A DNA stretch of 46,097 nt from Kribbella albertanoniae. Its GTDB lineage: Bacteria; Actinomycetota; Actinomycetes; Propionibacteriales; Kribbellaceae. Both the position numbers and the translations under genes were made by a program. Positions 1-7,728 of the stretch are shown here, one piece after another; position 1 is the first letter of the stretch; every line of letters starts with the position of its first letter. The notes beneath the pieces are model-generated. The model did not search any database and was not told where the DNA came from. It saw nothing but the letters and a program-made list of their open reading frames with translations. The stretch covers positions 1 through 46,097 of the forward strand of contig NZ_SMKA01000034.1 in assembly GCF_004348455.1 (NCBI RefSeq), given 5' to 3'.

Positions 1-853
1 GTGGGGTGGCGGCGGCCTTCTTGGCGGGGACCTGGACCTGGTAGACGGCTGAGTTGGAGCCTTCGCTGCCGACCAGGACGGTGTTGTCGACCTCGCCGAC
101 GGCTATGGATTCGCCTTGGGTGAGGGGGGCCGGGCCGCGGGCCACGAGGGTGGGCTTTTCGCCCCAGGCGACGGTTACCACGTCGACGTAGGTGCGGAGG
201 ACCGCGCGCTGGCCGTCGGGGAGGAAGGTGCCGTCGGTGAAGGTGCCGGCGGGGGCTGCTGCGAGTTTGGTGAGTCTGTTGGTGCCTTCGCGCGACGGGG
301 TGCCGGGCGTGGAGTAGATGGCGGCACCCTTGCTCGACTTGGTGACGATGAAGAGCTGGTTGGTCTCGGGCTGGACCAGCAGCGTCTCGGCGTCGTGCGC
401 GCCGTCGGGGTACTTGAAGTCGTAGCGGTGGTACTTGACGTTCTCGGCGTTCTCGAGACTGGACGGCTCGGGGATCGTGTAGATCTCGATGGTGTCCCGG
501 GACTTGGTGTTGTCGCCGATGTCGGCGATGTAGATCGTGCCCTCGCGGTCGACCGCGACCGCCTCGACGTCCCGTACGTCGGCGTTGAACTTCAGCACGG
601 CCTTCACATCGCCGTCGGTGTCGACGCCGAAGACCCGCGCGGTGTCGTTGGAGTCGTTCACCGTCCAGTACAGGTCTTCGTACTTCTGGCTCTTGGCCAG
701 CCCGGACGACTCCTTGATGCGGGAGTCGTCGATCGTGAACAGCTTCTTCGGCGCGGGCGGCTTCGGGTCCGCGGCCACGGCGGGCAGCGCGGCGGCGGCG
801 AGTGTGACGCAGGTCGCGGCCGCGAGAGCGAACGCCGGGCGGAGGAACTTCAC
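1..853 (-). CDS. Secreted beta-propeller-like protein (3' end outside window)
   Basis: The coding strand starts with GTG at 853 (MKFLRPAFALAAATCVTLAA...), giving a short basic N-terminus, a hydrophobic Ala-rich stretch and a likely signal-peptidase site after AVAA near residue 27. Export is therefore likely. The mature part has repeated strand-turn patterns such as ESSGLAKS, YWTVNDSND, RVFGVDTDGDV, IYIADIGDN and QLFIVTKSS, typical of secreted propeller proteins of the SdiA-regulated/phytase-like esterase type. About 284 codons are visible and no stop is reached, so the gene runs off the left edge. The start overlaps the stop of the methyltransferase gene (GTGA at 850-853), which suggests translational coupling. 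I cannot name a ligand or an enzymatic activity. Confidence 0.8.
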   Translation of the reverse strand, partial: MKFLRPAFALAAATCVTLAAAALPAVAADPKPPAPKKLFTIDDSRIKESSGLAKSQKYEDLYWTVNDSNDTARVFGVDTDGDVKAVLKFNADVRDVEAVAVDREGTIYIADIGDNTKSRDTIEIYTIPEPSSLENAENVKYHRYDFKYPDGAHDAETLLVQPETNQLFIVTKSSKGAAIYSTPGTPSREGTNRLTKLAAAPAGTFTDGTFLPDGQRAVLRTYVDVVTVAWGEKPTLVARGPAPLTQGESIAVGEVDNTVLVGSEGSNSAVYQVQVPAKKAAATP

Positions 854-2142
854 GCATCCACCTCCGACGCCGGCCGCCCGGCCCCGGCCGGTGGAGTGTC
901 CGCCGCGGGCAGCAGCAGCTCGGCCAGCCGGGGGCTGACCTGCCACTCGGCGATCAGCTCGGCGTAGTCGGACTCGAGGTCGGCCGTCACGGGGGCATTC
1001 GTCCGGGCGGCGCGGAGCAGCAGATTGCGGGGCGTGTGCTGGCTGTCCACGAACTGCACTACCTCCACCCGGTATCCCACCTGTCGAAGGACCGCCGCCC
1101 GGAGCGAATCTGTCAGGACGTCGGCGAACCGTTCACGAACGATGCCATATCGCGTCATCAGAGAATAAGGCGCCGGTGGTGTGACGCTTTTGAGCTGCTT
1201 CTGGATGTCGTGATGACAGCACGGGGCTGCGAGCACCAGCGGCGCCTCCCACTGGACCGCCCGCGCGAGCGCGTCGTCGGTGGCCGTGTCGCAGGCGTGC
1301 AGCGCCAGCACCACATCCGGCCGGACGTCGAGCTCGGCCGCCTGGATCGTGGCATCCACGAACCGCAACTGGTCCTGCCAGCCCAGCGCCGTGACGACTC
1401 GGGTGTTCCGCTTCCGCGCGGTCGGGTTGTGGTCCACACCGGTTGTCCGGACGTCGTGCCCGGCCGCCGTGAGCAGGTGATGGGCCGCGAGCGTGAGGTA
1501 GGCGTTGCCGCAGCCGAGGTCGACCACCTGGAGCGGCCGGCCGGTCGCGATCCGGCCGGCCGAGATCGCCTCCTCGAGAGCCGGCTCGAGCAGCTTGCAG
1601 AACTCTTCGATCTGCTTGTACTTCGCCTGCCGCGACGGCTTCACCCGGCCCTGGTGATCGCTGATCCCGAGCTCGATCAGGAACGGCGCGGCCGGGTCGA
1701 GCACCCGCTGCTTCACCCGGTCGTGGCCGGTCGTCTGCTCCCGGCTGTCCGCCTGCCGGTGCAGCAGCTCCTTGCCCTTCTTGGTGTAGCGCAGCCGCAG
1801 CGTCTCGCTTGTCGTCTCGACATGCCACGTCCCGTACGGCAGGGCGAGCAGCTTGTCGACCGCCTCCGGCACCTCCGTGCCGACGAAGTTCCGGGTGTGG
1901 GCCTGGCGCTCGTCGTACTCGGTGAGTTGGAGGTGGCGCTGTCCCTTGAGGTCGACATACCGCAGCTCGAGCCGCTGGTACGGCGGCTGGTCGAGACCGC
2001 GGCGCCGGCCGGACGCGACCGCGCGCACCAGGCCGGTCCGGTCCAGTAGGGCGGCGTGGATCGCCTCCCACGCCCCCACCTCACCCACCGCGTCCGCGGT
2101 CGGCGTGCCCTGGTGTCCGGCCGGATCCACCTCTGCCTGCAT
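850..2142 (-). CDS. Class I SAM-dependent methyltransferase (Methyltransf_32-like)
   Basis: The 430-residue protein carries a SAM-binding motif I (VVDLGCGNAYLTLAAHHLL, near residue 208) and a later LALHACDTATDDAL motif followed by APCCHHDIQKQL. That combination is characteristic of the Methyltransf_32 group of class I methyltransferases. The N-terminal about 190 residues form a separate region rich in charged residues, with the segment YGTWHVETTSETLRLRYTKK. The methyl acceptor cannot be read from sequence; relatives include proteins proposed to act on RNA or proteins. The gene overlaps the downstream secreted-protein gene by 4 bp. The start at 2142 is the first ATG after a clear intergenic stretch, but it has no strong Shine-Dalgarno sequence. 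Confidence 0.85.
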   Translation of the reverse strand: MQAEVDPAGHQGTPTADAVGEVGAWEAIHAALLDRTGLVRAVASGRRRGLDQPPYQRLELRYVDLKGQRHLQLTEYDERQAHTRNFVGTEVPEAVDKLLALPYGTWHVETTSETLRLRYTKKGKELLHRQADSREQTTGHDRVKQRVLDPAAPFLIELGISDHQGRVKPSRQAKYKQIEEFCKLLEPALEEAISAGRIATGRPLQVVDLGCGNAYLTLAAHHLLTAAGHDVRTTGVDHNPTARKRNTRVVTALGWQDQLRFVDATIQAAELDVRPDVVLALHACDTATDDALARAVQWEAPLVLAAPCCHHDIQKQLKSVTPPAPYSLMTRYGIVRERFADVLTDSLRAAVLRQVGYRVEVVQFVDSQHTPRNLLLRAARTNAPVTADLESDYAELIAEWQVSPRLAELLLPAADTPPAGAGRPASEVDA

Positions 2143-2214
2143 CGCGCCATTGTGTCCGACGCCTCCGGCTGATCACAAAAGGGTCTCGTCGGCAGGCGGT
2201 GGCGGCCATCGGAC

Positions 2215-2580
2215 TCACAGCAACTTCTGGTCGTCCAGGAGCAGCCCGAGCCCCCGCAATCGGGTCGCGATCCCGCCCTCCTGACGGCCCAGCGCCTCGA
2301 TCAGCTCGTCCTTGCCGGCACCCTTGTGGAACATGTCGGCCAGCAGTTGCTCGTCCTCGGGCGTCCAGGGCCGGAACGCCTTCGGGTGGTGCCGGCGGGC
2401 GGCCTTGATCTTGCGGGTCATCGAGCGACTGTCCATCAGCTCCAGGGAGCGGATCCGTGACTGGCGGTGCCGGCCGACCTCCTCACCGTCACGCCAGAAC
2501 ACGACGGCTCCGTCGTCGAACGTCATCAGATCGGCCGGGACGTCGCAGTAGTCGGCGTCCTCGAGCATCACTCGCACCAT
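2215..2580 (-). CDS. Small Myb/SANT-like helix-turn-helix protein
   Basis: I place the start at ATG 2580 (MVRVMLEDADYCDVPADL) because it is preceded by GGAG about 9 nt upstream; a longer in-frame start at 2637 would run through a strong hairpin. The product is 121 residues. The N-terminal half is a small acidic domain, and the C-terminal half reads PWTPEDEQLLADMFHKGAG, then ELIEALGRQEGGIATRLRGLGL. This is a Myb/SANT-type three-helix pattern (W at the start, acidic first helix, IATRLR recognition helix) common in small actinobacterial proteins. DNA binding is likely but the target is unknown. The gene follows the membrane-protein gene at 2709-3824 and precedes the methyltransferase on the same strand. 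Confidence 0.75.
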   Translation of the reverse strand: MVRVMLEDADYCDVPADLMTFDDGAVVFWRDGEEVGRHRQSRIRSLELMDSRSMTRKIKAARRHHPKAFRPWTPEDEQLLADMFHKGAGKDELIEALGRQEGGIATRLRGLGLLLDDQKLL

Positions 2581-2601
2581 GGTGGTCTTCTCCGTGTCGT
2601 G

Positions 2602-2624
2602 GGCGGCGGTCGGCGACCGCCGCC
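2602..2624. promoter_or_regulatory. Perfect GC hairpin in the leader of the Myb-like gene
   Basis: Arms GGCGGCGGTC (2602-2611) and GACCGCCGCC (2615-2624) form a perfect 10-bp stem with a 3-nt loop, 22 bp upstream of the ATG at 2580. No T-tract follows on the minus strand. It could end transcription from the upstream gene at 2709-3824 or act as an attenuator; sequence alone does not decide. Confidence 0.4.
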
Positions 2625-2708
2625 ATCGGTTTGTCACCAGAGAAGATGCAGCGATTCCACCCCGCCCCGACCACCAATTCGCAACCTGTGGAAAACCCAG
2701 GCGGAGGA

Positions 2709-3824
2709 TCAGAGGACCGGATCCGACGGGTCCTCAGGAAACCGGGGTGCCGCAGGGTCGGGTGGCAGTCCGAGCGGCGTCGTCGCAGCCGGCGTCGTCT
2801 TCGCCAACTCCTCCTCGCGCTGGAGGCGGTCCCGCTCGGCGCGCAGCAGACCCAGCAGCACCAGGTCCAGCAGCATCCCGCCAGCCGCCGCGAACTGCGT
2901 CCCGGCGAACTGGAACACCTGCGTCATCAGCAGCGACACCAGCACCGCCAGCTCGAACAACCGGACCGCCCGCAGCCGACGAGCCCGCCGCAGCTGCCGC
3001 CAGCCGCGCACGGTGAAGGTCGCCGACAGCAAGCTCCCGACGATCACCCCGGACACCGAAAGCTGCGCGAGCCCGCTGCCCACCGAGACCGCGATCAGCG
3101 GCGCACCGACCGCCTGTACGGCGAGCACCACGACAGCGACCGTTGGTGCCTTCGGATGCGTTGCCACCCGCTCGAACGTCCGCTGCAACCATCGCCACGC
3201 GGCATCCACCGGCGCTGCCAGCTCGACCTCGTCCGACGGACACGCCTCGAGCAGCGCCGCGGCCTCCCGACGGCCGCGCACCCGTGGCCCGACCAGGCCG
3301 AGCAGCTCCGAGGCCTGCGCCTTCCGCTGCCTCGACAGTCCACCCGCGACCCCCTCGACCGTGTGGTCGATCACGTTGGCCAGCTCCTCGCGCGGGTCGA
3401 TCGGCCGCCGGGTCGACAGGAACCGGCTGCCCAGCACGATCAGCACGAAGACGACGTACACGATGGCGGCGGTGGGCTTGTAGAAGTAGTTGTTGTCCGA
3501 GGTGACGAACTTCCCGACCTCGTCGATGAACAGCCCGAACCCGACCCCGCCAACCAGCGCAGCGGCCGGTCGGACGACCGGACCGACGTACCCGAGAAGC
3601 AGGGAGATCGCGACCAGCATCAGGATGCCGCCAGGCAGCACATGCGCGATGTGCAGACCCTTGCCGCCGATCTGCGGGTACCCGCTCAGGCTGAGGATCA
3701 GCCGGGTGATCAGTACCGTCGCCACGCCCGACACCACGAAGGTGGTCAGGTGCTCGCCCGAACGGACGTTGCGGACCAGGCCCGCACGCATGAGGTACGA
3801 CGACCGCGTGGTGGTGGGGGTCAT
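2709..3824 (-). CDS. Multi-pass membrane protein of unknown function
   Basis: The 371-residue protein has a first membrane block (about residues 25-155: TTFVVSGVATVLITRLIL, GGILMLVAISLLLGYVGP, PAAALVGGVGFGLFIDEVG, AAIVYVVFVLIVLGSRFL), then a soluble charged stretch (about 155-215), then a second block of four segments (about 215-335), and a Pro/Glu-rich tail. The conserved-looking FIDEVGKF segment lies between helices. It resembles uncharacterised actinobacterial integral membrane proteins; I do not recognise a transporter family. A tiny open reading frame ends 11 bp upstream and may share its promoter. Confidence 0.75.
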   Translation of the reverse strand: MTPTTTRSSYLMRAGLVRNVRSGEHLTTFVVSGVATVLITRLILSLSGYPQIGGKGLHIAHVLPGGILMLVAISLLLGYVGPVVRPAAALVGGVGFGLFIDEVGKFVTSDNNYFYKPTAAIVYVVFVLIVLGSRFLSTRRPIDPREELANVIDHTVEGVAGGLSRQRKAQASELLGLVGPRVRGRREAAALLEACPSDEVELAAPVDAAWRWLQRTFERVATHPKAPTVAVVVLAVQAVGAPLIAVSVGSGLAQLSVSGVIVGSLLSATFTVRGWRQLRRARRLRAVRLFELAVLVSLLMTQVFQFAGTQFAAAGGMLLDLVLLGLLRAERDRLQREEELAKTTPAATTPLGLPPDPAAPRFPEDPSDPVL

Positions 3825-3835
3825 GCGCCAGAAGG

Positions 3836-3922
3836 TTAGTTGACGAGTGCTGCCACGACCACCATGGCGACGAGTGCTACCAGAACGAGCGATACCACCA
3901 AGCGGCGTGTGCGGGGATCCAC
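3836..3922 (-). CDS. Candidate 28-residue single-pass membrane peptide
   Basis: GTG at 3922 opens a 28-codon frame, VDPRTRRLVVSLVLVALVAM and then VVVAALVN, ending at TAA 3836-3838. It has a short Arg-rich N-terminus followed by one hydrophobic helix. A TAGCCT -10-like box sits 9 nt upstream of the GTG, the arrangement of a leaderless actinobacterial transcript. The stop lies 11 bp before the ATG of the downstream membrane-protein gene, so the two could be co-transcribed. Short frames arise by chance in GC-rich DNA, so this is tentative. Confidence 0.35.
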   Translation of the reverse strand: MDPRTRRLVVSLVLVALVAMVVVAALVN

Positions 3923-3953
3923 CGGGCCAGGCTAGTGGACCCCCGCCGAGAAC

Positions 3954-5294
3954 CTAGTAGGGCAGGGGGTAGTTGCCGGTCAGAGTGCCTACCGGATCGA
4001 CCCGCTGTTTGATCTCGCGGAGCCGCTCCAGGTCCGGTCCGCTGATGCTCTCGTGGATCGAGCCCTTCGTGGACAGCGATGACAGCGGCAGGTCACCCGC
4101 CTTCCACGGGGACACTGCCTCCTTGAGCGCTGCCAGTGCTTGCTCGGCCGAGCTGACCAGCTCCGGTACCGGGAGGATCGACACCGCCAGCAACATGTAC
4201 TGCGCAGCCGGGTCGGCTGATGCGATCCCGGGGTGAATCACCTCGTCGCTGGCCCGGAGATGCCGCAGCTGGACCTGGGAGATGAGTGACGGCTGACCGG
4301 CGTACTCGAGCAGCGTGTCGATCAGCTCCGGAGTGACCTCGTCGAATGAGCTGGTGGTCAGCGCAAGCGCGGCCGGAGTGATCGGCTCCTGCGTGATCTG
4401 GACGACCCCGCTGGACTCCCGCGGCCCGATGGTGTCGACCAGTACGGCTCCGGCGGCCCGGAGCGGCGCCAGCGCTGCCTCAAGCCCCTCCGGGTCGTAC
4501 GGCGCCGCTGCGTCGATCATGCAGAACGATTTGCCCCGGATGGCCTCCGGCAGATGCATCGCCGGCGGGTAGTGGGTCAGGTAGGCCCACAGCGTTACGT
4601 GCTCCGGCGCCTCCAGCGTGGCCTTCCCGTACGCCGCGAGCACGGCCGGCGCCTGTTCGATGGGGAACATCAACCGCCCGCCGACGATCTCCGGTGCCGG
4701 ATGCAGTTCCACCTCGACCGAGGTGACGACGGCGAAGTTGCCGCCACCACCACGCAGTGCCCACATCAGGTCCGGGTCGGTGGAGTCGTCGATCCATCGG
4801 CGGGCCCCAGCCCCGTCGACGATCTCGGCCGCCCGCAGACTGCCCGCTCCAGAGCCGTACGGCCGGGCGAACCAGGACAACCCGCCGCCGGTGCAGTACC
4901 CGACGACGGAGATGTCCCCGTTCGACCCCGGCAGACCGGTCAGCCCCGTCCCGTCCAGAGCGGTCTGCAGCGTCCCCCACCGAACTCCGGCCCCCACCCG
5001 GGCGATCCGCGCGTGCGAATCCACCCACACGTCGTCGAGCGCGTTGGTGCGGACGACGATCGTGTTGTCGAGCGCACGGGTTGCGCCGTGTCCCCCTGCC
5101 TGCGCAGCGACCTTCAGGCCGTGCGCCGCGGCGAATGCCACGGTGTGCTCGACATCACTCGGCCCGGCGGCCTCCACCACGGCCAGCGGTTGCTGGTCGA
5201 CAGTCAGGTTCCATGCGGGCCGCACCTGCCCCCAGGCCGGGTCGGCCGCCGTCACCAGCCGCCCGGTCAGTACCTCTCGGAGTTCCTCGATCAT
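3954..5294 (-). CDS. FAD-linked oxidoreductase (FAD_binding_4 / berberine-bridge type)
   Basis: The start is ATG 5294 (MIEELREVLTGRL), preceded by a GGAG-containing stretch; an upstream in-frame extension would cross a regulator-like palindrome. The 446-residue protein has the PCMH/VAO FAD domain: AAQAGGHGATRALDN with the His expected to carry 8-alpha-histidyl FAD, then GAGVRWGTLQ, then GYCTGGGLSWF and DPDLMWALRGGGGNFAVVTSVE. The C-terminus ends in the BBE motif pattern (LREIKQRVDPVGTLTGNYPLP). Such enzymes oxidise alcohols, sugars or natural products using O2; the substrate here is unknown. It is divergent from two LuxR-type regulators, with three similar palindromes between them, so regulation by one of those proteins is likely. 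Confidence 0.9.
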   Translation of the reverse strand: MIEELREVLTGRLVTAADPAWGQVRPAWNLTVDQQPLAVVEAAGPSDVEHTVAFAAAHGLKVAAQAGGHGATRALDNTIVVRTNALDDVWVDSHARIARVGAGVRWGTLQTALDGTGLTGLPGSNGDISVVGYCTGGGLSWFARPYGSGAGSLRAAEIVDGAGARRWIDDSTDPDLMWALRGGGGNFAVVTSVEVELHPAPEIVGGRLMFPIEQAPAVLAAYGKATLEAPEHVTLWAYLTHYPPAMHLPEAIRGKSFCMIDAAAPYDPEGLEAALAPLRAAGAVLVDTIGPRESSGVVQITQEPITPAALALTTSSFDEVTPELIDTLLEYAGQPSLISQVQLRHLRASDEVIHPGIASADPAAQYMLLAVSILPVPELVSSAEQALAALKEAVSPWKAGDLPLSSLSTKGSIHESISGPDLERLREIKQRVDPVGTLTGNYPLPY

Positions 5295-5329
5295 GAGCAG
5301 AACACTCCGGCAGCCGCTCACCAGGCGGT

Positions 5330-5347
5330 ATCCCAACTTTCTGGGTT
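5330..5347. promoter_or_regulatory. Palindromic operator-like site 1 (FAD oxidoreductase promoter)
   Basis: ATCCCA-ACTTTC-TGGGTT. Its arms are inverted repeats with one mismatch, and it lies 36 bp upstream of the oxidoreductase start. It shares the core CCCAnCTTTCTGGG with the site at 5476-5493. Confidence 0.5.
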
Positions 5348-5451
5348 GTTCGCACCGCGTCACAGCCCGCGGTAGGCCCCAGCGGTCACTGCCGCCGGAC
5401 AGATCGGATTCACCATGGCATCCACGGTGGCCCGATCGGGCAGACTCCGGT

Positions 5452-5469
5452 ATCCCAGCAGCCTGGGTA
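5452..5469. promoter_or_regulatory. Palindromic operator-like site 2
   Basis: ATCCCA-GCAGCC-TGGGTA, preceded by T and followed by T, has the same arms and 6-bp spacer length as the neighbouring sites but a different spacer sequence. Its centre is 24 bp from site 3, about two helical turns plus, so two dimers could sit on nearly the same face. Confidence 0.5.
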
Positions 5470-5475
5470 TTTCCG

Positions 5476-5493
5476 CCCCCACCTTTCTGGGAT
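5476..5493. promoter_or_regulatory. Palindromic operator-like site 3 (LuxR promoter)
   Basis: CCCCCA-CCTTTC-TGGGAT repeats the CTTTCTGGG core of site 1 and lies 34 bp before the first LuxR-type gene. It is a candidate binding site for one or both tandem LuxR proteins, acting on both divergent promoters. Confidence 0.5.
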
Positions 5494-5527
5494 GCCGTCC
5501 GGGGCGCTGTCGGGTCACACTGAGTCT

Positions 5528-6631
5528 GTGAAGACCTACCACGCGGAGTCGGCGCGAGCTGGGCTGCAGGCTGCTGCTGTGGCGGGGCTGAGCTGGGAGG
5601 ACTTCTGCCTGGCGGCGATCGAGCTGCTGGACCGGGCGGTGCCGAACGACGGGATCTGTCTCGGGCCGGCGGATCCGGCGACCAGCTTGCTGGTGGGGCG
5701 GGTGAAGACGCGGATGCAGGATGTGGACGAGCTTGCGTTCCTGGAGCACGAGTACGGCGTCGACGACATCAACCGGTTCTCGGACCTGGCCCGGCGGGAG
5801 GTTGGCGTCAGCATCCTGGCCGAGGCCACTCAGGGCCGGCCGGGGCTCAGTACGCGGCACCGGCTGCTGCTGGAGGCGAGCGGTCTGGAGCACGAGATGC
5901 GCGGCACGCTGCGGTCCGAGGCCCGGATGTGGGGGTTCTACACGATCTACCGGCACTCCGGCCGGAGCGGGTTCTCACCGGCCGAGGCCGAGTTCATGCA
6001 TCGCCTCGAGCCGATGCTGGCCGCCGGTCTGCGGCGTGGCCTGATCAGTACGGACGTCAACCGGCAGCAGCGCTCCCAGGGCGCGGCGGTGGTCATCGTC
6101 AACGCTGCCGACCAGGTCATCTCAGCGACGGAGGCTGCTGAGGAGCGGGTCGCCGATCTGGGCGGCGAGATGTGGTCGCGGCTACCGGTACCAGTCAAGG
6201 TGGTGATCACTGCTGCCCGTGGGATTCCCGGGCAGCCCGCACAGGTGCCTCGGGTGCGGCTGCGCACCCAGTCGGGGCAGTGGGTGTCGGTGCATGCCGC
6301 ACCGGTGCGTGGGCCGGAGGGGGTCACCTCCGACATCGCGGTGACGATCGAGAATGCCGGTGCGGCGGCGATCATTCCGCTGGTGGTGGCGGCGTACGGA
6401 CTGACCGAGCGGGAGCGGGGCGTCGTACAGCAGGTGCTGAGCGGTGCGAGTACGGCGGAAATTGCCGGGCGGCTGCACCTGTCGCCGTACACGGTGCAGG
6501 ACCATCTGAAGGCAGTGTTCGACAAGACCGGTGTGTCCAGCCGGCGTGAGCTGCAGTCGCGGATCTTCTTCGAGCACTACGCCGGCCGCATGGAGAACGA
6601 GCTCGACGCCAACGGCTGGCTGGGCGAATGA
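5528..6631 (+). CDS. LuxR-type transcriptional regulator, copy 1
   Basis: I chose GTG 5528 (VKTYHAESARAGLQAAA) because it aligns with the start of the paralogue that follows (MKTYRADEAYAGLETAA). The product is 367 residues. The N-terminal about 180 residues form a GAF-like sensory region (LSWEDFCLAAIELLDRAVP, RGTLRSEARMWGFYTIYR). The C-terminus has a LuxR helix-turn-helix: LTERERGVVQQVLSGASTAE, then LSPYTVQDHLKAVFDKTGV. It overlaps the next gene by 4 bp (ATGA at 6628-6631), so the two paralogues form one operon and probably arose by tandem duplication. Likely targets are its own promoter and the divergent oxidoreductase. The ligand is unknown. Confidence 0.85.
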   Translation: MKTYHAESARAGLQAAAVAGLSWEDFCLAAIELLDRAVPNDGICLGPADPATSLLVGRVKTRMQDVDELAFLEHEYGVDDINRFSDLARREVGVSILAEATQGRPGLSTRHRLLLEASGLEHEMRGTLRSEARMWGFYTIYRHSGRSGFSPAEAEFMHRLEPMLAAGLRRGLISTDVNRQQRSQGAAVVIVNAADQVISATEAAEERVADLGGEMWSRLPVPVKVVITAARGIPGQPAQVPRVRLRTQSGQWVSVHAAPVRGPEGVTSDIAVTIENAGAAAIIPLVVAAYGLTERERGVVQQVLSGASTAEIAGRLHLSPYTVQDHLKAVFDKTGVSSRRELQSRIFFEHYAGRMENELDANGWLGE

Positions 6632-7728
6632 AGACCTACCGCGCCGACGAGGCGTACGCGGGTCTGGAGACCGCTGCGAACGCAGGGCTCCGGTGGGACG
6701 ACTTCTGCCACGAGGCCGCGCGGTTGCTCACGCAGGCGATCCCATTCGACTCACTCTGCATGGGTACGGCGGACCCGGCGACCAATCTGCTCTGTGGCGC
6801 GGTGATGCACGATCTCGACCAGCTGACGACCGACGATTTCGTCGCGGCCGAGTATGGCGCTCCCGACTACAACCACTTCGTCGATCTGGCGCAACGCTCG
6901 GTCGGGGTGAGCATTCTCGCCGAGGCGACCGAGGGCAACCCGCAGCTGAGCCGCCGGTACCGGGAGTTCCTCACCAGAGGGGACATCCCGCACGAGATGC
7001 GCAGCACGCTGCGGTCCGGTGGCCGCATGTGGGGTGTGGTCACGCTGTACCGCACCAACGGGCGCACTGGCTTCTCACCGGGCGAGGCCGCGTTCATGCA
7101 CCGGATCGAGCCAGTACTGGCGCGGGGGCTGCGGCGCGGTCTGATCGTCGGCGACCTGCAACGCGCGAGACGGTCATCGACAGCTGCGGTGGTGATTCTG
7201 AACGCCGCGGACCAGGTCGTCTCCGCGACCGATGCGGCCGAGCAGCGGTTCCAGGACCTCGGAGGCGTCCTGTGGTCGTCGCTTCCGGTCCCGGTGGTGA
7301 GTGTGCTGGCAGCTGCGCGTGGAGTGGCCGGGCAGTTTGTACCGGAGATGCAGGTCCGCACCCAGGACGGTGAGTGGCTCACGCTGCACGCGGCAAGGGT
7401 GCGTGGGCCGGAGGGGGTGACCACGGACGTCGCTGTGACGATCGCACCGGCAGGGCCGGCTGAGATCATCCCGCTGGTAGTGGCGGCGTACGGACTGACC
7501 GAGCGGGAGCAGAACGTCGTACAGCAGGTGCTCGGTGGTGGGAGCACCGCCGAAATCGCGCGGCGGCTGTACCTGTCGCCGTACACGGTTCAGGACCATC
7601 TGAAGGCGATCTTCGAGAAGGTCGGGGTGTCCAGCCGGCGGGAGCTGACGTCGCGGGTGTTCTTGGACCACTACGTCGGGCGGTTCGGTCAGAGCCCTAC
7701 TGCCACGGGGTGGTTCTCGGAGGGATGA
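6628..7728 (+). CDS. LuxR-type transcriptional regulator, copy 2
   Basis: The 366-residue paralogue of the preceding gene is alignable along its full length (MRSTLRSGGRMWGVVTLYR against MRGTLRSEARMWGFYTIYR). Its HTH reads LTEREQNVVQQVLGGGSTAE and LSPYTVQDHLKAIFEKVGVSSRREL. The recognition helix region is nearly identical to copy 1, so the two proteins probably read the same operator, while the sensory halves differ more. That pattern could mean two ligands feeding one regulon, or heterodimers. The start overlaps copy 1 by 4 bp. The 3' end overlaps the convergent acyltransferase gene by 32 bp. Confidence 0.85.
   Translation: MKTYRADEAYAGLETAANAGLRWDDFCHEAARLLTQAIPFDSLCMGTADPATNLLCGAVMHDLDQLTTDDFVAAEYGAPDYNHFVDLAQRSVGVSILAEATEGNPQLSRRYREFLTRGDIPHEMRSTLRSGGRMWGVVTLYRTNGRTGFSPGEAAFMHRIEPVLARGLRRGLIVGDLQRARRSSTAAVVILNAADQVVSATDAAEQRFQDLGGVLWSSLPVPVVSVLAAARGVAGQFVPEMQVRTQDGEWLTLHAARVRGPEGVTTDVAVTIAPAGPAEIIPLVVAAYGLTEREQNVVQQVLGGGSTAEIARRLYLSPYTVQDHLKAIFEKVGVSSRRELTSRVFLDHYVGRFGQSPTATGWFSEG

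Noticed and set aside
2457..3839. Plus-strand frame of 460 codons across the membrane-protein gene
   Set aside because: Its composition is Arg/Gln/His-rich without domains; the minus strand encodes a consistent multi-helix membrane protein.
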